Below the pieces are notes generated by a model, which was given only the letters and a program-made list of their open reading frames with translations, had not been told where the DNA came from and searched no databases. A DNA stretch of 64,000 bases from Microstegium vimineum (taxonomy: Eukaryota > Streptophyta > Magnoliopsida > Poales > Poaceae). Every line of letters begins with the position of its first letter. Position 1 is the first letter of the stretch. The translations under genes were made by a program, and so were the position numbers. The stretch spans positions 6,298,517-6,362,516 of the forward strand of contig CM039122.1 in assembly GCA_022036555.1 (NCBI GenBank). The letters are read 5' to 3'. Shown piece after piece: positions 12,153-25,046 of the stretch.

Positions 12153-15100
12153 ATGCTGAACACCAACGCGATGTCGCCAACGAGTACCGACGTCGACTTC
12201 TCCTTCGGCCCCATGCATCCCTACGTCGTCGGCTTCGACGCCGGCGGCGGCATGGCCATGCCCAGCGTCATCGAGAGGCCGCTGCTGCTCCATCACAACA
12301 CCACCAACACCAACAGCCTAGGAGTATACGACAGCTTCGACTTCGCGGCCGCCGCAGGGTTACCGTTCCACCAAGAATCTGGTAGTCTCCTGCAGCCCCT
12401 CACGAACCTGCCGCTGATGGGGCAGCCAAGCATGGCTGCCATGGCGGCAATGTCGCCGTCGCTGCTTCTAACGCTCCCTGGCGTGCCTACTACGGCGGCG
12501 GCGGCGGATGTCGTCTACCCCTTCGTCGGCGGCGGCGGCGGCGCGGGAGGAGCGTTCCTGAAGCGGGAGGACGTGGTGGACTCTGGTGGCGGCGGGAGGA
12601 TCGGGCTGAACCTGGGACGGCGCACCTACTTCTCCCCCGCGGACGTGCTCGCCGTGGACCGGCTGCTGACGCGGTCACGGCTCGGCGGCGGCGTGGGCCT
12701 CGGCGGCATGGGCGTGCTGGGCCTCGGGCTCGCCGCAGCCCACCACCACCAGCAGCCGCCAAGGTGCCAGGCTGAGGGCTGCAAGGCTGACCTCTCCGCC
12801 GCCAAGCATTACCACCGCCGCCATAAGGTCTGCGAGTACCACGCTAAGGCCAGCGCCGTCGCCGCCGCCGGCAAGCAGCAGCGCTTCTGCCAGCAGTGCA
12901 GCAGGTACGCGTACGTACTCGATCCCCTTCATGCACACATGCATGTATGCATGCATGCACCTTTCCTTGTTGTCGCATGCACTGTCGCTTTGCCTTGTCA
13001 CGTAACGTATGTATGGGCACCAGTACGGCGGTGACACGCAATTTGCGAAGCAGTGCATGCACAGCTAGCACGACGCTCTGCCACATGCATGCATGGCATG
13101 GCATGGGCGCTGCCTGAGTACGACGGAGTACGATATCATCTCTCCAGCGTATAGTACACATCATACATGCACTCATGCATGCAGATTGTAGAGTGGTCTT
13201 CCTCCTCTTCTCCATATCATGCAGAGTGCAATCATGCAAGCATTCCTACCTTGGTACTGGTCCTAGAGTCTCTCTCTCTCTCTCTCGGCTATAGTAGTAG
13301 CATAATGCATGTAGTATGTACAACCTGTCGAGTCGATCAGCTAGTAAGTAAGTGGTGCTGCCAGGTAGGACTGGCGCGCCGGCGATCATCATCTCCTCAG
13401 ATGCTGCGCGTCGCGTCGCGTCAGATATATAGATGTGATAAAAGTTAGATGAGAGACCAGCAGGGGGGCCGGCCGGGGCCATCTGCACATTTTCACTTCA
13501 CCACTGGATCGAGGAGTACTATACCAAACATACTTTCATCAATCATCATTATTGCAAACGGTCGTATTTATATGCATGTCTTCACGTACTAGCTACCTGG
13601 TTATATGCATGGAGTATATAGGTCACATTTAAGTAGTTAGCGTACTACGTGTAGCTAACCTCCCAGCTCTAGGTCAGATTTAGTTTACATATAACAGCTG
13701 AAACGAGAGGTGGTTTAAATATCTATGTAACCTTCTAGTCTAGCTAGAGTTAGAAGGATTCGCTAATTAATTAAACAGGAGTCCCACAAATGTAGCCCCA
13801 ACTCCATTTCCATAAAAAATTGGAGTGTTATATGTAGCTCATCTAGATATTTTCAGAGTTGATGAAGCTATACCGAACACAGGCCAATATATATATGGAT
13901 ACTAATATCGTATTTATCTTGGTTCATTTCTTGGATAGGTTTCATGTGCTTGCTGAGTTTGATGAGGCTAAGAGGAGCTGCCGGAAGCGGCTCACCGAGC
14001 ACAACCGCCGCCGCCGGAAGCCCATCAGCGCACAGGGAACGGACTCGTCGTCGCCACCACCACCACCACCAAAGAAACCGGCGGATACTTGCATAACTAC
14101 CTCCTACAGTAATGATATCAAGAGTAAGAAGCTTTACATCATATCATCTAAAGCTAGCTAGCTCTATGACGATGTCAGCATGCATCTTATAACAAAGTAT
14201 AATCTTTGACTTATTGAAACTAATTAAGGCGATCATATAGTTATAATGAGGGTGGCTGCGTGCAGGGACAATTTGAAATCATTTTAAAATGTACACTTGA
14301 GTTTTAGATCTGAGCTCTTGATTTTAAATTTCAAGTCAATAACCTTATTACTCGATCATGTCTTATATATAAGTAGTCACACAGATCCAATTACCGATGA
14401 TGACTAGATGCAACAGTAAGCTAAGTAGATCTATCCATCAATTTTTGCCAAAAGAATATGTGAACAAATTTACTTATCACAAGGTTTCCAGTTTTAATTA
14501 AAAGCGAAATCATCACTTTTAATTTACACTGTTAATAGTTTTCTCTCCAATCAAGCTAGATAGGGTATACGTACCCAACTCAACTGTTTAGCAGTACGCA
14601 GCAGCCTGCAAGCACGTTACACAACCATTCGACAGAAAGATACTACTATAGCTACTATATGCCTATGTATGTAGTATATATGTGCCAAATGCCTGCCATG
14701 CCATGCACCTCGATGCTACTTCTCATCACATCTGATGACCTGACGCACATGCACATGCACTCATATGCATGCATGCATGGCGCCAAAGTTTCGATGTACG
14801 TGTGTGGGATCAATATACTGCATGCCTCCGATCCTACGCTAGATATATAGATGGATATAATAATAGATACAACCCCTGCTGCATGATCAGAGAGAGAGAT
14901 ATATATGCTGCAAAAATGTGGCCGCATACGTCCTGACGGCCAACTCATATCATTGTATGTACGACGAGCAGCAGGTGCGAGCAACACGGCAGCAGCCAAG
15001 TCGACGGCCATCTCGCCGAACGGCGGCGGCGTCAGCTGCCTCGACGTCATGGACAACGGTCAGATGAGCAGCGCGGCGGCGGCAATGGTGGTGGCGCCGA

Positions 15101-15372
15101 CGGCCCTGTCTCTGGCCGCCGCGCCGCCGTCGCTGCACGAGAAGGACGACGGCAGCCTGGACTCCATGCTGATGCAGCGAGTCCAAGGGCGCCGGCGGCG
15201 GGACGACGATGAAGAGCAGCATCGCCACTTCATCACCTCGCTTGTGATGCAGACCCAGCACCAGCAGCACACCACCGGCAACGCCCACGGCGACATCTTG
15301 TCGTGCTCGTCGGTGTCAGATCAGCAGAACGGCGGCGGCTGCAACGGTTTCTTTGAGGTGGACTTCATCTAG
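12153..15372 (+). CDS. SPL10-like: SBP-box transcription factor, SPL10-like
   Basis: A nuclear DNA-binding factor that recognises GTAC-core promoter sites. Exons join 12153-12904, 13939-14123 and 14972-15372 with phase-matched GT-AG introns of 1034 and 848 bp, giving 445 aa. The SBP domain spans residues 204-279. Zinc site 1 is C205, C210, C227 and H230; site 2 is C246, C249, H253 and C265. The basic nuclear signal is KRSCRKRLTEHNRRRRK. The first intron splits Arg251 just before FHVL, the conserved SBP intron position. The N-terminal GRIGLNLGRRTYFSPADVLA block, the FEVDFI end and the length fit the rice SPL10 type, linked in grasses to leaf-hair formation. I saw no miR156-type target in the exons, as expected for that clade. 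The ATG at 12153 is chosen because the family-like N-terminus begins there. SBP identity is near certain; the clade is inferred. Confidence 0.93.
12905..13938 (+). other. Intron 1 of SBP gene
   Basis: The intron begins GTACGC at 12905 and ends TTGGATAG at 13938. It is rich in GCATGCATG phrases and has a short (TC)n tract near 13270. Open frames inside it (for example 13167-13448) show no domain and are ignored. Confidence 0.9.
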
Positions 15373-16112
15373 TGCGATATATATATGCACAAGTAAAACA
15401 CGAAAAAAGGTCGGGGAAAGCCTATATCATCGCTGCATTATTTCTCTGAGATGAGATGCATGACGTGAGGAAAGCAACAAGCTAAGGCGGCTAGGTTGGT
15501 TGCAGTAGCTAGTGTAGCCTTTTCTTTTTACTGTGTTTATTAATTAGTACTTGAGCTACTCTAGCTAGCGCTAGTGTGTTAGGCTTTTGTTATTAGAGGG
15601 GAAATGTTGGTGTAGTATGTGCATTCTTTTTTTTCGTATTGCTAAAAATGTACATTATTATTACGTGTGTATGTGTCTGAGTTTACTACCGATGGTCAAT
15701 TAGTATAGCTAGGGTGTATGGTATGGTGCATATGTATCTCTGTGTTTCTTTGCTTTTTAGATGGAGGGTTAGCTAGCATTAATCAAATATAACTTGTACG
15801 TTACATTATCACATCGTCTGAGTCTTGATATTTGAAACCACACCTGCTTGTCGGACATAAAAAGATGGTTGGAGTTGGACACACTGGATTTTTGAGACAT
15901 TTTAACTTTTTTATAGTGGCCTTTGGTTGATGCTCCATATAAACATAGCCGTTGAATATTAACACCAAAACGTACAGTCCTCGATCATGCTGAATTCGAT
16001 CGTTAACCACCCGCAAGCCTTGGACATGCCTCAAGATCATCCAATGTTCCTACACCAGACTGAAACACATCTACTGGCCTTCTTTCTTTGGTGCACACCT
16101 ATACAAGGAAAG

Positions 16113-16115
<3 letters not shown>

Positions 16116-16159
<44 letters not shown>
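16116..16159. repeat. (TA)n microsatellite
   Basis: About 22 uninterrupted TA units. Confidence 0.95.
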
Positions 16160-16164
<5 letters not shown>

Positions 16165-16964
16165 CTCAATATCGAAGTTAATAAGAGCAAGGTTAATAAC
16201 ATAACTCAGTATTATTGGATGTATGGATATTTTCGCTCACCTATTAGTCCACTCGTGCTGTGGTTAGCTCACTCGTGACTCAATTTCTTTATTTCATGTG
16301 CATTAACTAGCTATAAGCTTACAACTCAATTCTCTTCTTTCTTCGCCTCTTTCTTCCTCCATCTATCTAGTAAAAAAAAAGGCCACTTACAAACCTTTTT
16401 AACACATCATAATTTGAATAAAACGGGCTAATATTATTGTCCGATCGAGAAAAAAAAACATCATAATTTGAACGAGTAGTACCCACTATTTCTATTTAAA
16501 AATGGGTTGTACTGGCACAATGATTTGTTGAATGATTAGTCACATAAGTGGAGTAAATCCTAATTATGTCCAGGTACAGCGATCCTAAATGGTTAAGAAA
16601 TAACGCTCATTCGATTTACTGTTCGATCTGAACACTGGATCGGATTGAAACACGCGCGATCTTTTCACAGCAATAATCAATGTACTCAATTAGGGTGCAT
16701 CTGCGTAATAAAAGCTGGGACCGCTGCACATTTACTGCTTCACTGTAGCAATATATAGACTGCAATAAGAGCTCGATCATTATGGATACCAATTAATAGA
16801 AATTAAAGGGAAAGTACGATCATGGGCAGCAGGGATCGGCCTGATAGCCGGAATAGCATCGAGCACATATTTGCTTATATATAAATTAATTATATGGATA
16901 AAGCCCGAATGGCGGGACGCGTGAGAGAACTATCTGTGCTGAAGTGCCGGAGAGTGAAACCATT

Positions 16965-17013
16965 TTTTTTAGAAACATGGCATACTAAGTAATGAAGCCA
17001 TGTTTCTAAAAAA
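16965..17013. repeat. Perfect 17-bp foldback (hairpin)
   Basis: TTTTTTAGAAACATGGC at 16965-16981 is followed after a 15-base loop by its exact reverse complement at 16997-17013. It could be a minimal foldback element or a transcribed hairpin; no target duplication is evident. Confidence 0.85.
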
Positions 17014-17520
17014 TTAGGTTACAGCCAAGAAACTAGGCCGGGGATGTAAGCAGGCACATAAATTTTTGTAAAGTAGCTTATGCATAGTGAGCACAAAGAT
17101 GAGCTGCAAATTCGCCCATCTCCTCGTATGTGTTATTCTGAAGGATGTAAATGCCGACACCATCTCCTCGACGTCTTCCAAGACTGCAGAAGCTTCCGAG
17201 CGGTGCATGTGCTTCCCCTTACTCCTCCATAAACCTGCTCCAGACACTACTACACTAAGGGTTTCTAGGAGCGATGTAGAGGCAGTTTTGCTAGCCGCGC
17301 TACTAAACTGTTTCTACAAATCAAGGTTTGTAGGGTCTCGCATGAGTTCCTTCTAGGATTGAACGAATTCCATCCTGTAGCGCCACTACATCTTCTCACT
17401 ACTACAGAACACACATTTGGCTGATTTCCAAAATCGGCTTTAGCCAGTGGCGAAGCTAGACCAAATTCGAGGGTGGTGCACTTGTCTTGTGGGTGCATAA
17501 ACATATATCTTAGGTGGTGC

Positions 17521-20500
17521 TGAAGAATCATGGTCCCTTGTGTTTAGGCGATTAACGACAATGCTAGGTCACTATGACTAACGTGTGTTTTATAGAGGCA
17601 AAGTCATTAGAGTTAGGTCATAGGTGATGCTAATTTGAATGGGCTTAATGGTTATTCATGCCCCCAAGATGGAAATCGTTTCGGTTTCAAAGGATGTTGA
17701 TTCAAGGTGAAGACTAAGCTAATCCTTAGTGCCATGAGGATGAGAAGGGCACTAAGTATAACTAGGACTTTGTTTTTCATTTGACCGTACTATAAAGGGG
17801 GTATGGGATTAGTAGCTCGACCTAGGAGAGTTTGGGAATGTTGGTGTATGCACACATGTCACAACTAGTCCTAGAGACCCTGCTAATAGCCCTTGAGATG
17901 GTAGGAGCATAACCCCTAGAAGAGACTTAGTAAAATCAGTTGAAACAGGGGGAGAAAGAGGCTCCGGACCAGTCTGCCTAGGAGGCGTCGGACCAAGGAG
18001 AGTGGTCCGACGGTCCCTGACTTAGGCAAGTGCTCAGTAAGTTTGCTTCGGACCACCTGTCCAGAAGCGCTCTTGGCCATAAGCGAGTGGTCTGGTGGCC
18101 TCTGTCAAAGAAAGCATGCCCGGGAGTGAGCTCCGGACCAGTCTGATGGTGGGTCCAAATGCTAGTCCGACGCTCACATGCAAAGTTGTGGTTCCGTGCA
18201 GTGAGCTCCCTGCCTCCGGACCTGAGCGTCGGACCATGGCTCCGGACCAAGGAGAGTGGTCCGGAGGTTCACAGATGAGACTGAGTTTTTACTCAGTGAG
18301 CTCCCTGGCTCCGGACCAATAAGTCGGACCAGGGCATCTGTGACAGAACCTTTTAAGAAAGGGTCCACTTGCCAGGATTAATAGTCCATCCGACTTAATT
18401 CCAAACAAATGATCAAATCCTTAATTAGTCCGTCAGGTGTCGCCGTTTTGCAACGGGTCATCCACCTCTTTCCGAGCAGGATCCTCATTACAGATTTGCA
18501 AAAGTAATACAAAAATTTAATTTACATCAAAGTTGCGGAATACATAAGTCATATTACAAAGCATTAGTTTAGAAATATAACATATGTGTCATTACTACAT
18601 CAAGCGAAGTGGTAAAGATTATAAGACAATCAAACCAAGTACTCTGCCCAAGAGTTATACCAGGACTGATCTTCAACAACAACCACTGCGGTCATACAAC
18701 ACGAAGTTGTACACACCGTACTCTGACCACCATCTGCAACAAGGGTTAACAAACCCTGAGTACGGGAGTACTCAACAAGAATTATCCGACAAAAGAAAAT
18801 ATTTGGTGGACAAAAGATATGCAAGTCATAGGATTAAAGGTGTGGTTTGCAAGAATCAAGTATTTTGCATAAATGAGCATTTATAAAAGGAATTGAAATT
18901 CATTTAATTCATTTAAAAGATTACTCATGTACCAATCTAAATTTATGATTGATAACAGGGTAATAAACCATCCAAGAAAGGGACCAACAAGTATCCATTT
19001 TAAGTTTTATTAACTACGATGAAGAAGATAGGGTTATGTTTCCATATCCGAGGAACACGACGATTCGAACCGGTTTATCCCTGCTGGGGCTTCCCTAACA
19101 CACGACATATGCAGCACTAAAGCACGCATATGACTACCTTTCCCTGGATCCTCTCACCAAAACCGGGGTTCCACCACCCGAGAGCACAGTACACCTCCAT
19201 CCAGTTCGCTAACTTGGAGGGTACACACTACTCTCGTCATCTCTCCACTCCCAGTGCGGTTTGACCGTTCTTAATACGAGAATAGCCAGAGTCCGGCTTC
19301 CAAAAGTATGTGATAAGTACTCCAAAGTCACAACCCTAGTCATGCATCAACGGACGGTCCCTAATGACATAGGCGGAAAGAACCCGCTCACCAGACACCA
19401 CTGATGGCTCTCCAACACCGTGTCCGCCCGGTCACGAATTATTACTTCCAATAACATCATTCCTTTCTCAAAAGTGTATAACCATTTGCCGCAGCAATCA
19501 TGTTATCACTTATTCTCACAGATGACAGAAATCATCTGACTCTATCGGTCTAAGTATTGCTAAGCAGCATAAAGCATCATTCGTATTTTTAAAACGGTAT
19601 CAAGGTACATGAATTGAATAACTCAAGGATAAGGCTATGCATCAAGTAGAAATTTATTTGAAAAGTAACCATGCAATAATTAACCATAGGTGTATTTAAA
19701 TAAAAGCTTTTAAATACAAGGAGGGGTTTAAATGCACCGGGGCTTGTCTGGATAAGAACACTAGTCAGTGTTTGTTAGATGATACTCGCTCAACAAGTAT
19801 CATAGATTGGCATAAGAAAACCGAGATTAACCATCTTCTGGATTCCATCACCAAAACATCTTCGATTAGATTCACCAATCACTGTCTTGTGGTTCGACAT
19901 TATCCAGCACACGGATCTATCGTTCCTTAATGAGATGCAAAGATGCAAATGTATGAATGCGCAGAATAGTAATCTAAGATAAATCAAGACAAAGCATTCA
20001 ATCAAGGATAAGGTGACACTACACATTTTTAAGCACTTAGACCTGCTAAACATAGTTATTATTCAAGCATATCACTTTGCTTTAACTAACATCACACAAG
20101 AACTACATACACAAGCACCTATCCAACTAGCAGGTTAAACATATTTAAAGTGTTTCACATATTTGTTTTATTACTCTAAGCATATTAATGTAACTCTTAT
20201 ATGCATACAAGTTAACCACTATCAATCATTTACACAAGACCAAACCAAAGCAACACTTCTTCATGCATGCAGTTTTGGACAGCAAACAACAACTTCATAA
20301 ATAATTCATATCTGGAGTTTTACAAATCCAAGGGACTTGCAACAAGACATTCTGGAAATCTTATGAAATTATCTACATTTCATTCCATACTAGAACAGCA
20401 TGATTCACAAGTTAACTAAGTCGAAATCACAAAGTTACAGAATCTGTTTCTGAAAAACAGAGAGCAGTCACTTCTGATCTCCAACTTAAAACATGCATAA

Positions 20501-23486
20501 ATCATAAACTACTTGGTCAAATTCCACCAAATTTTAACAGCAGCTAGATACATGAGTTATATACGTCTTTGGTATTCACAAGATTCTCATAAAACATCAT
20601 TAACATGGGGTAATTTGGATTACCCCTAAAACTGTTCAGAAACTAGCAATTGCAATAAATAAAAGATAACCTATGTTGCAAACACATAATTGGACAAAAC
20701 CAAATTTACCAACATGTTAAACATGACTAATGAACACTAGTAAACATAGTGTCCATTGTTAAATAAATTATTTACATACACTTTCTTAATTTATTTAGAT
20801 AACTAGGTGTAATTATGAACACATATCAAACTTGCATAATAAAATCTATCAAAATTACAGAGGCCTACACATGCTTTCATTAGTCTACTGCACAACTTTC
20901 ATGCCATTTAAGCAAGTATATAAACCTCTATGAAAAAGACAAAAGCGCTATTACAATCAACTTAAACAACAAGACAGATTATGCACTCAACTTTAAACAG
21001 CTACAACCTAAGATCCAGATCACATAAAAATATGAATCTTAACAATTTAGAAAGCTTATGAAATGTACTTCAAATGTTTCTACAGTGCAAAAACATGAAT
21101 CTAAAAGTAAATTTCTCAAACAACTCATTCTTATCAGCTCTGTCCAGAAAGTGAACAACAACCGCATTCAACCTGCAAAATTGATAAATCCTGAACTATC
21201 AGATGTAAAATCATGAAAGTTTAACACAAGATAGATCATAAAATTATATATCAGTTTGGTATTCAACTTATCCACAGAAAACATCATATTGACCACGAAA
21301 TAAATTGATTACAAACATCACAGCAGCAGTTTTAAACAGAGAGATAGTCATTTTGCCATTTTTATAACTCTACAACCATCAAACCTAAAATCATGAAATT
21401 TTTACCAGGCATCAAGCATAAACCTGTACTCATTCCACAAAAATTTCAGAATTAGTTGACAAGAATAACAGTGAATACGAAAATAACAAAAGCATCTTAA
21501 CAGAATTGACATGCTTGCACAAAATGATTTTTACAGAAAAATGTATGAACCAAACCACCACATATTATTGATCGAATGCATAGAGAACTTCATAAGGATT
21601 CCAAAAAGTCAAAAAACACATGCATATGATTTCTCTATGAATTATTACGAATTTCCAAAGATCAACAAAATCAAGAGAAAATAATTACGGGATTTAACTT
21701 AAGCATCAGGAATCCCAACTTTTCAACAAATTAACCAAGCCCATATTTGCAAATATATGAGTCATGAAATATATGTATAAAAATCCAATAAAAATCATTC
21801 CTTACCAAACCATACCCATGTTCTTGATTTGACGGAGATTTTTCATGGGGATGAAGGATTAGAGCGTGGTTCTTATGATTGATTCTTGGAATGAACCTAG
21901 GAATCATAGGAAGGAGGGAGGGAGGAAGGATTGGAGCAGCAGCACAAAGAGGGAGGGAGGCCGATGGATAGGAGGGGGCTCGGGCAAGCAGAGCAGAGGC
22001 CGGCGTTGGGAAGGCCGTCGGCCTCCTACCGGTGGAACCGAGAGGGAGAAAGAACAGAAAGAGGGAGGAGGCGAGTGAAAGGGAGAGAGGAAGAGCAGAG
22101 ACCGAGAGCTGGAGGCCGGTCTCCACTTTCTTTCCACCTCCACTCGACATGGCACAGGGCACGCGACGGCCAGGCGAGCTCGGCGATGAGGAGGCCGACA
22201 CGCTGGTGTCGTGCTGGCCAGAGGCCGGTTCCCAATTTGATTTTTGCCCAAAATTTTAAAAGATATTTACAAGAATGCCACTGACTTTAATTGCTCCTAA
22301 AACTTAAACCGTAAATTGATTTAAACAACCGATTACACCGTCAAGTAGAGCAACAAAATAAGAAGAACATCGTATGAAGGAGTTTGACAGATTTCAAATG
22401 GTTTGATAAATATTAGAGAATGCGGAATGCCAAAGTTGATGACTAGGAAAAATCCAGATTTTGAAAGCGTTGAAGGCTTTAACAAAATTAATTTCTAGAG
22501 TCATTACTTGACAAGATTAAAGGGAGATTTTATACTTGGGTCATTAAACAAAGTTTAAATTAGGATCTATTCCCATAATTTGGAAATTAACACCTAGGGT
22601 GTTACAGCATCGGACCAAGGCGAGTTGTTCGGTGGTGCCTGTTTTTAGATGGAGTTTGAACTGAGAGTGAGCTCCGGACCAGATGCTATGGTCCGGTGGT
22701 GTGTGCTCCGGACTAGTCTGGTGCCTTCGCAGAAACAGGAAAAAGCAAGAAACGGCTAGTTTTGGAGGTGGAGACTATTTATAGTTGCCCTCTTCGTCCA
22801 AGTGAGCTCTCTTGGCCATTGTTTCACCTGAGGAACCCTAGAGAGAGTTCTTGGAAAGCCAAGTGCCTAGTGAGGGAGATATTTGAGAGAGTTCATCTTG
22901 TTCTTCCCTCCTAGAGTGATTAGGAGTGACTTGTGTGCATCCATCCACCTTCCTAGCCTTGAGTTGGTCAAGTGAAGGTCTTGTGCTTGTTACTCTTGGT
23001 GTTCGACAGTACCTAGATGGTTTGGTGGTGTTCAAAGGAAGTGATCGCCGGAAGATTGTCGGCGGCTCTTCTCCAAGCTTCTGTGATCGGTTGTGGGCGA
23101 TTCGTCGAGCCGGAGTGGCGAAGAATCAGCCCATAGAGAGCACTCTACCCTTGCGCGGGTAGAGGGGGAGCTATACCTTGTGAGGTGCTCCAACGAGGAC
23201 TAGGGGGAGTGTCGACTCCTCGATACCTCGGGAAAACATCGCGTGTCACCAATTCTCTATCCTTAGCTCTTTACATTTTGCTTTACCTTTCAGTTGTGGT
23301 CTTTCAATTCCTACTAGAATTGCTTAGGTTGTTTTTCAATTCATATGCTTTGCTACTGCTTTCTAGTTAGGACACACATCCGGTAGCCACTAGGGGGTGA
23401 TTGGCATTGTTAGGTCTTAATATTGCTTTAGAATTTTAAAATAAGCCCAATTCACCCCCCCCTTCTTGGGCATCTTGATCCTTTCA
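17521..23486 (+). mobile_element. Ty1/copia (Sirevirus-like) solo LTR, split by another LTR
   Basis: It starts TGAAGAATCATGG and ends GATCCTTTCA, with perfect 5-bp target repeats GGTGC at 17516-17520 and 23487-23491. Without the inner insertion it is about 1695 bases. Its ends match those of the 1596-bp LTRs of the full copia element at 37740-49623, read on the other strand, so the two belong to related families. The U3 part carries clustered TCCGGACCA/TGGTCCGG palindromic motifs (17960-18330 and 22611-22720). A TATTTATAG TATA-type site lies near 22774. No internal genes lie next to it, so it is a solo LTR. Confidence 0.9.
18339..22606 (-). mobile_element. Long solo LTR, probably gypsy-type, inserted in copia LTR
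   Basis: It is bounded by TG...CA ends (TGTGACAGAACC and GGTGTTACA) and exact 5-bp target repeats GCATC at 18334-18338 and 22607-22611. On the minus strand it starts TGTAACACCCTAGGTG, a start seen in grass gypsy LTRs. It is 4268 bp, AT-rich, with no reverse transcriptase, integrase or internal LTR pair visible, so a long solo LTR fits best. A GC-rich patch at 21900-22230 has open frames in all phases without any domain. The gypsy assignment is an inference. Confidence 0.8.
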
Positions 23487-23590
23487 GGTGCATATATGGT
23501 GAAATGTTAACTAGATTCACTGTTTTTACGTTTTTTGGGTGGTGCATTTGCACCCAACACTCTCAACGTACCTTCGCCGCTGGCTCTAGC

Positions 23591-23905
23591 CCCGGTGGAA
23601 ATTACGCCCAGGGCTAAAGGTACCTTTAGTCCTGGTTGGTAACACCAACCGGGACTAAAAGTCCGCTCCCAACGGCTCGGTTGTCAGACATTGTCAGGGG
23701 GGCACTTTTAGTCCCGGTTGGTGTTACCAACCGGGGCTAAAGGTCCACCTTTAGCCTCGGTTGGTGCCACAAACCGGGACTTCGGTTGGTGCCACAAACC
23801 GGGACTAAACCTTTAGTCCCGGTTTGTGGCACCAACCCAGGCTAAAGGTAGGACTTTAGCCACGGTTGGTTCTATGGACCGGGACTAAAGCCCCCCCCCC
23901 CCTAT
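23591..23905. repeat. CACTA subterminal array (left arm)
   Basis: Many inverted copies of CTTTAGTCCCGGTTGGT / ACCAACCGGGACTAAAG occur. A 12-base C run (23891-23902) and a CT-rich leader-like tract follow (23903-24010). The layout repeats the array-then-leader order seen in the other CACTA elements here. Confidence 0.85.
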
Positions 23906-24521
23906 TTGAACTCTCTTCCTCCCTTGCCCGAGCCCGAGAGCTCATTTCTTCCTCTCTATTCTTGCTTGTTCTTGCTTTGTTCTTCATCTCCTCTTCGGCC
24001 ATTGCTTGGTTTGATCACTTCTACACCTCCATCGACTCGTTGAAAGGTTACTATCTTCAACCTCTCATGCTTTATCCGCAACATATATTGTTTCTTGGTC
24101 TATATGTGATTTTTCTTTATAATTTTCTCTTTTTTGCTATTTTAAGCTTCACTTGACATTGTTTTGAATATTTTGAATAAGACAACTAAAACTAGTATTC
24201 TAAGTATACACCTTTAATTTCTAGGGTATTATATGTTCCACATTTCAAGATTAGTTTAGCTTAGTTTGAGAAATATAGATTTTTAGGATATTATTAAATG
24301 ATGAATTTATGGTTGATTGTTCTTGATTTATATATATGCCACTTGAGCTCAAAATAATTATATATTTAGATGAAGAAGTTAGCTACCTAGAATACTTTAG
24401 TTGTATACATGGCACATTTGATGATTTTAGAGAAATGTAAATTTTAGTTGTTTTATTTTCTTTGTTTAGAATATGAGGAATTTATAATATCTAGTTTGAA
24501 AAATGAGTATAGAGAGTAGAT

Positions 24522-25036
24522 GACAACTGCTTCGGGGTACTCGGCCTCTGATCGGGTTCCAAAGCGACTAAGACCAGACCTCCCTCTCATTACCTGTGGC
24601 AAGTGTATGCAAAAGACTGTGAAAGAGTACCGAGTGGGGAAGGCGGGTCCCAACAACGGTCGGATCTTCTATATGTGTCCAGATCGCAATGAGAGTTATA
24701 TATTTTGTCACATTTGATGGTTATGGTTAATTTGTACCTATATTTCCTGATGATTTTGATTAAAATGATGATTTTTTATTTCTATTTTCAGTGGGATGGC
24801 ACTGGATAATGCCGCAGCTGGTACTGGGAGGAAGATTATGTTAAACATGTGGCGGAGGCTACGAAGGCTGATGAGGCAGCGAGCCAGCTCAAGGAGCTCG
24901 TCGATGCAGACGAATAATGATCTGTCTACTTTAGTTGGGATTGGTCGGGATATCATTATGCTACTGAAGTGCATTTTAGGTTTTCTGTGTATAGTGCTAG
25001 CGGTCTTAGCATACGTTATGTCAATGCTTTCATAGA
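24522..25036 (+). pseudogene. GRF-type zinc-finger protein remnant with C-terminal membrane segment
   Basis: The open part at 24520-24717 encodes a GRF zinc finger: LITCGKCMQKTV followed by NNGRIFYMCPDRN, giving the CxxC...GRxFYxCP pattern. After an AT-rich intron-like gap (acceptor TTTTCAG near 24790), a WEEDYVKHVAEA segment appears in one frame. A hydrophobic tail (CILGFLCIVLAVLAYVM) ending at 25036 appears in another frame, so at least one frameshift is present. Small GRF-plus-membrane proteins are common in grass transposons; their role is not known to me. It lies inside the CACTA element between its left array and an inserted LTR. Confidence 0.65.
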
Positions 25037-25046
25037 GCATACATTA

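Larger units (their letters stand above)
15373..17396. other. Intergenic region downstream of SBP gene
   Basis: I recognise no gene. Contents: the probable SBP 3' UTR (15373 to about 15650); a (TA)22 microsatellite at 16116-16159; and a GAGCAAGGTTAATAA-type MITE-like edge near 16183 with no clear partner. A perfect foldback lies at 16965-17013. A CACTACTACACTAAGGG phrase near 17247 resembles a CACTA end, but no matching end was found. Confidence 0.6.
17445..23582. mobile_element. hAT-type MITE, split by an LTR insertion
   Basis: Terminal inverted repeats CAGTGGCGAAG (17445) and CTTCGCCGCTG (ending 23582) match at 10 of 11 positions. They are flanked by 8-bp direct repeats GCTTTAGC (17437-17444) and GCTCTAGC (23583-23590), 7 of 8 identical, the target size of hAT elements. 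Only about 162 bases belong to the element (17445-17515 and 23492-23582); the rest is an inserted LTR. It sits just inside the left CACTA end. Confidence 0.85.

Noticed and set aside
12905..13034. Read-through of SBP exon 1 into intron 1
   Set aside because: It would destroy the second zinc site; a phase-perfect splice to 13939 restores the SBP domain.
14972..15372. Search for a miR156-type target site in the SBP last exon
   Set aside because: No GTGCTCTCTCTCTTCTG-like stretch was seen by eye; SPL10-type genes are not expected to have one.
16176..16450. MITE suggested by GAGCAAGGTTAATAA
   Set aside because: Only one end was seen; no inverted partner or target repeat was found.
21731..22284. 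Several overlapping ORFs in a GC-rich patch of the gypsy-like LTR
   Set aside because: Open frames exist in all phases and show only low-complexity Ser/Pro/Arg text; probably a leader region of the LTR.
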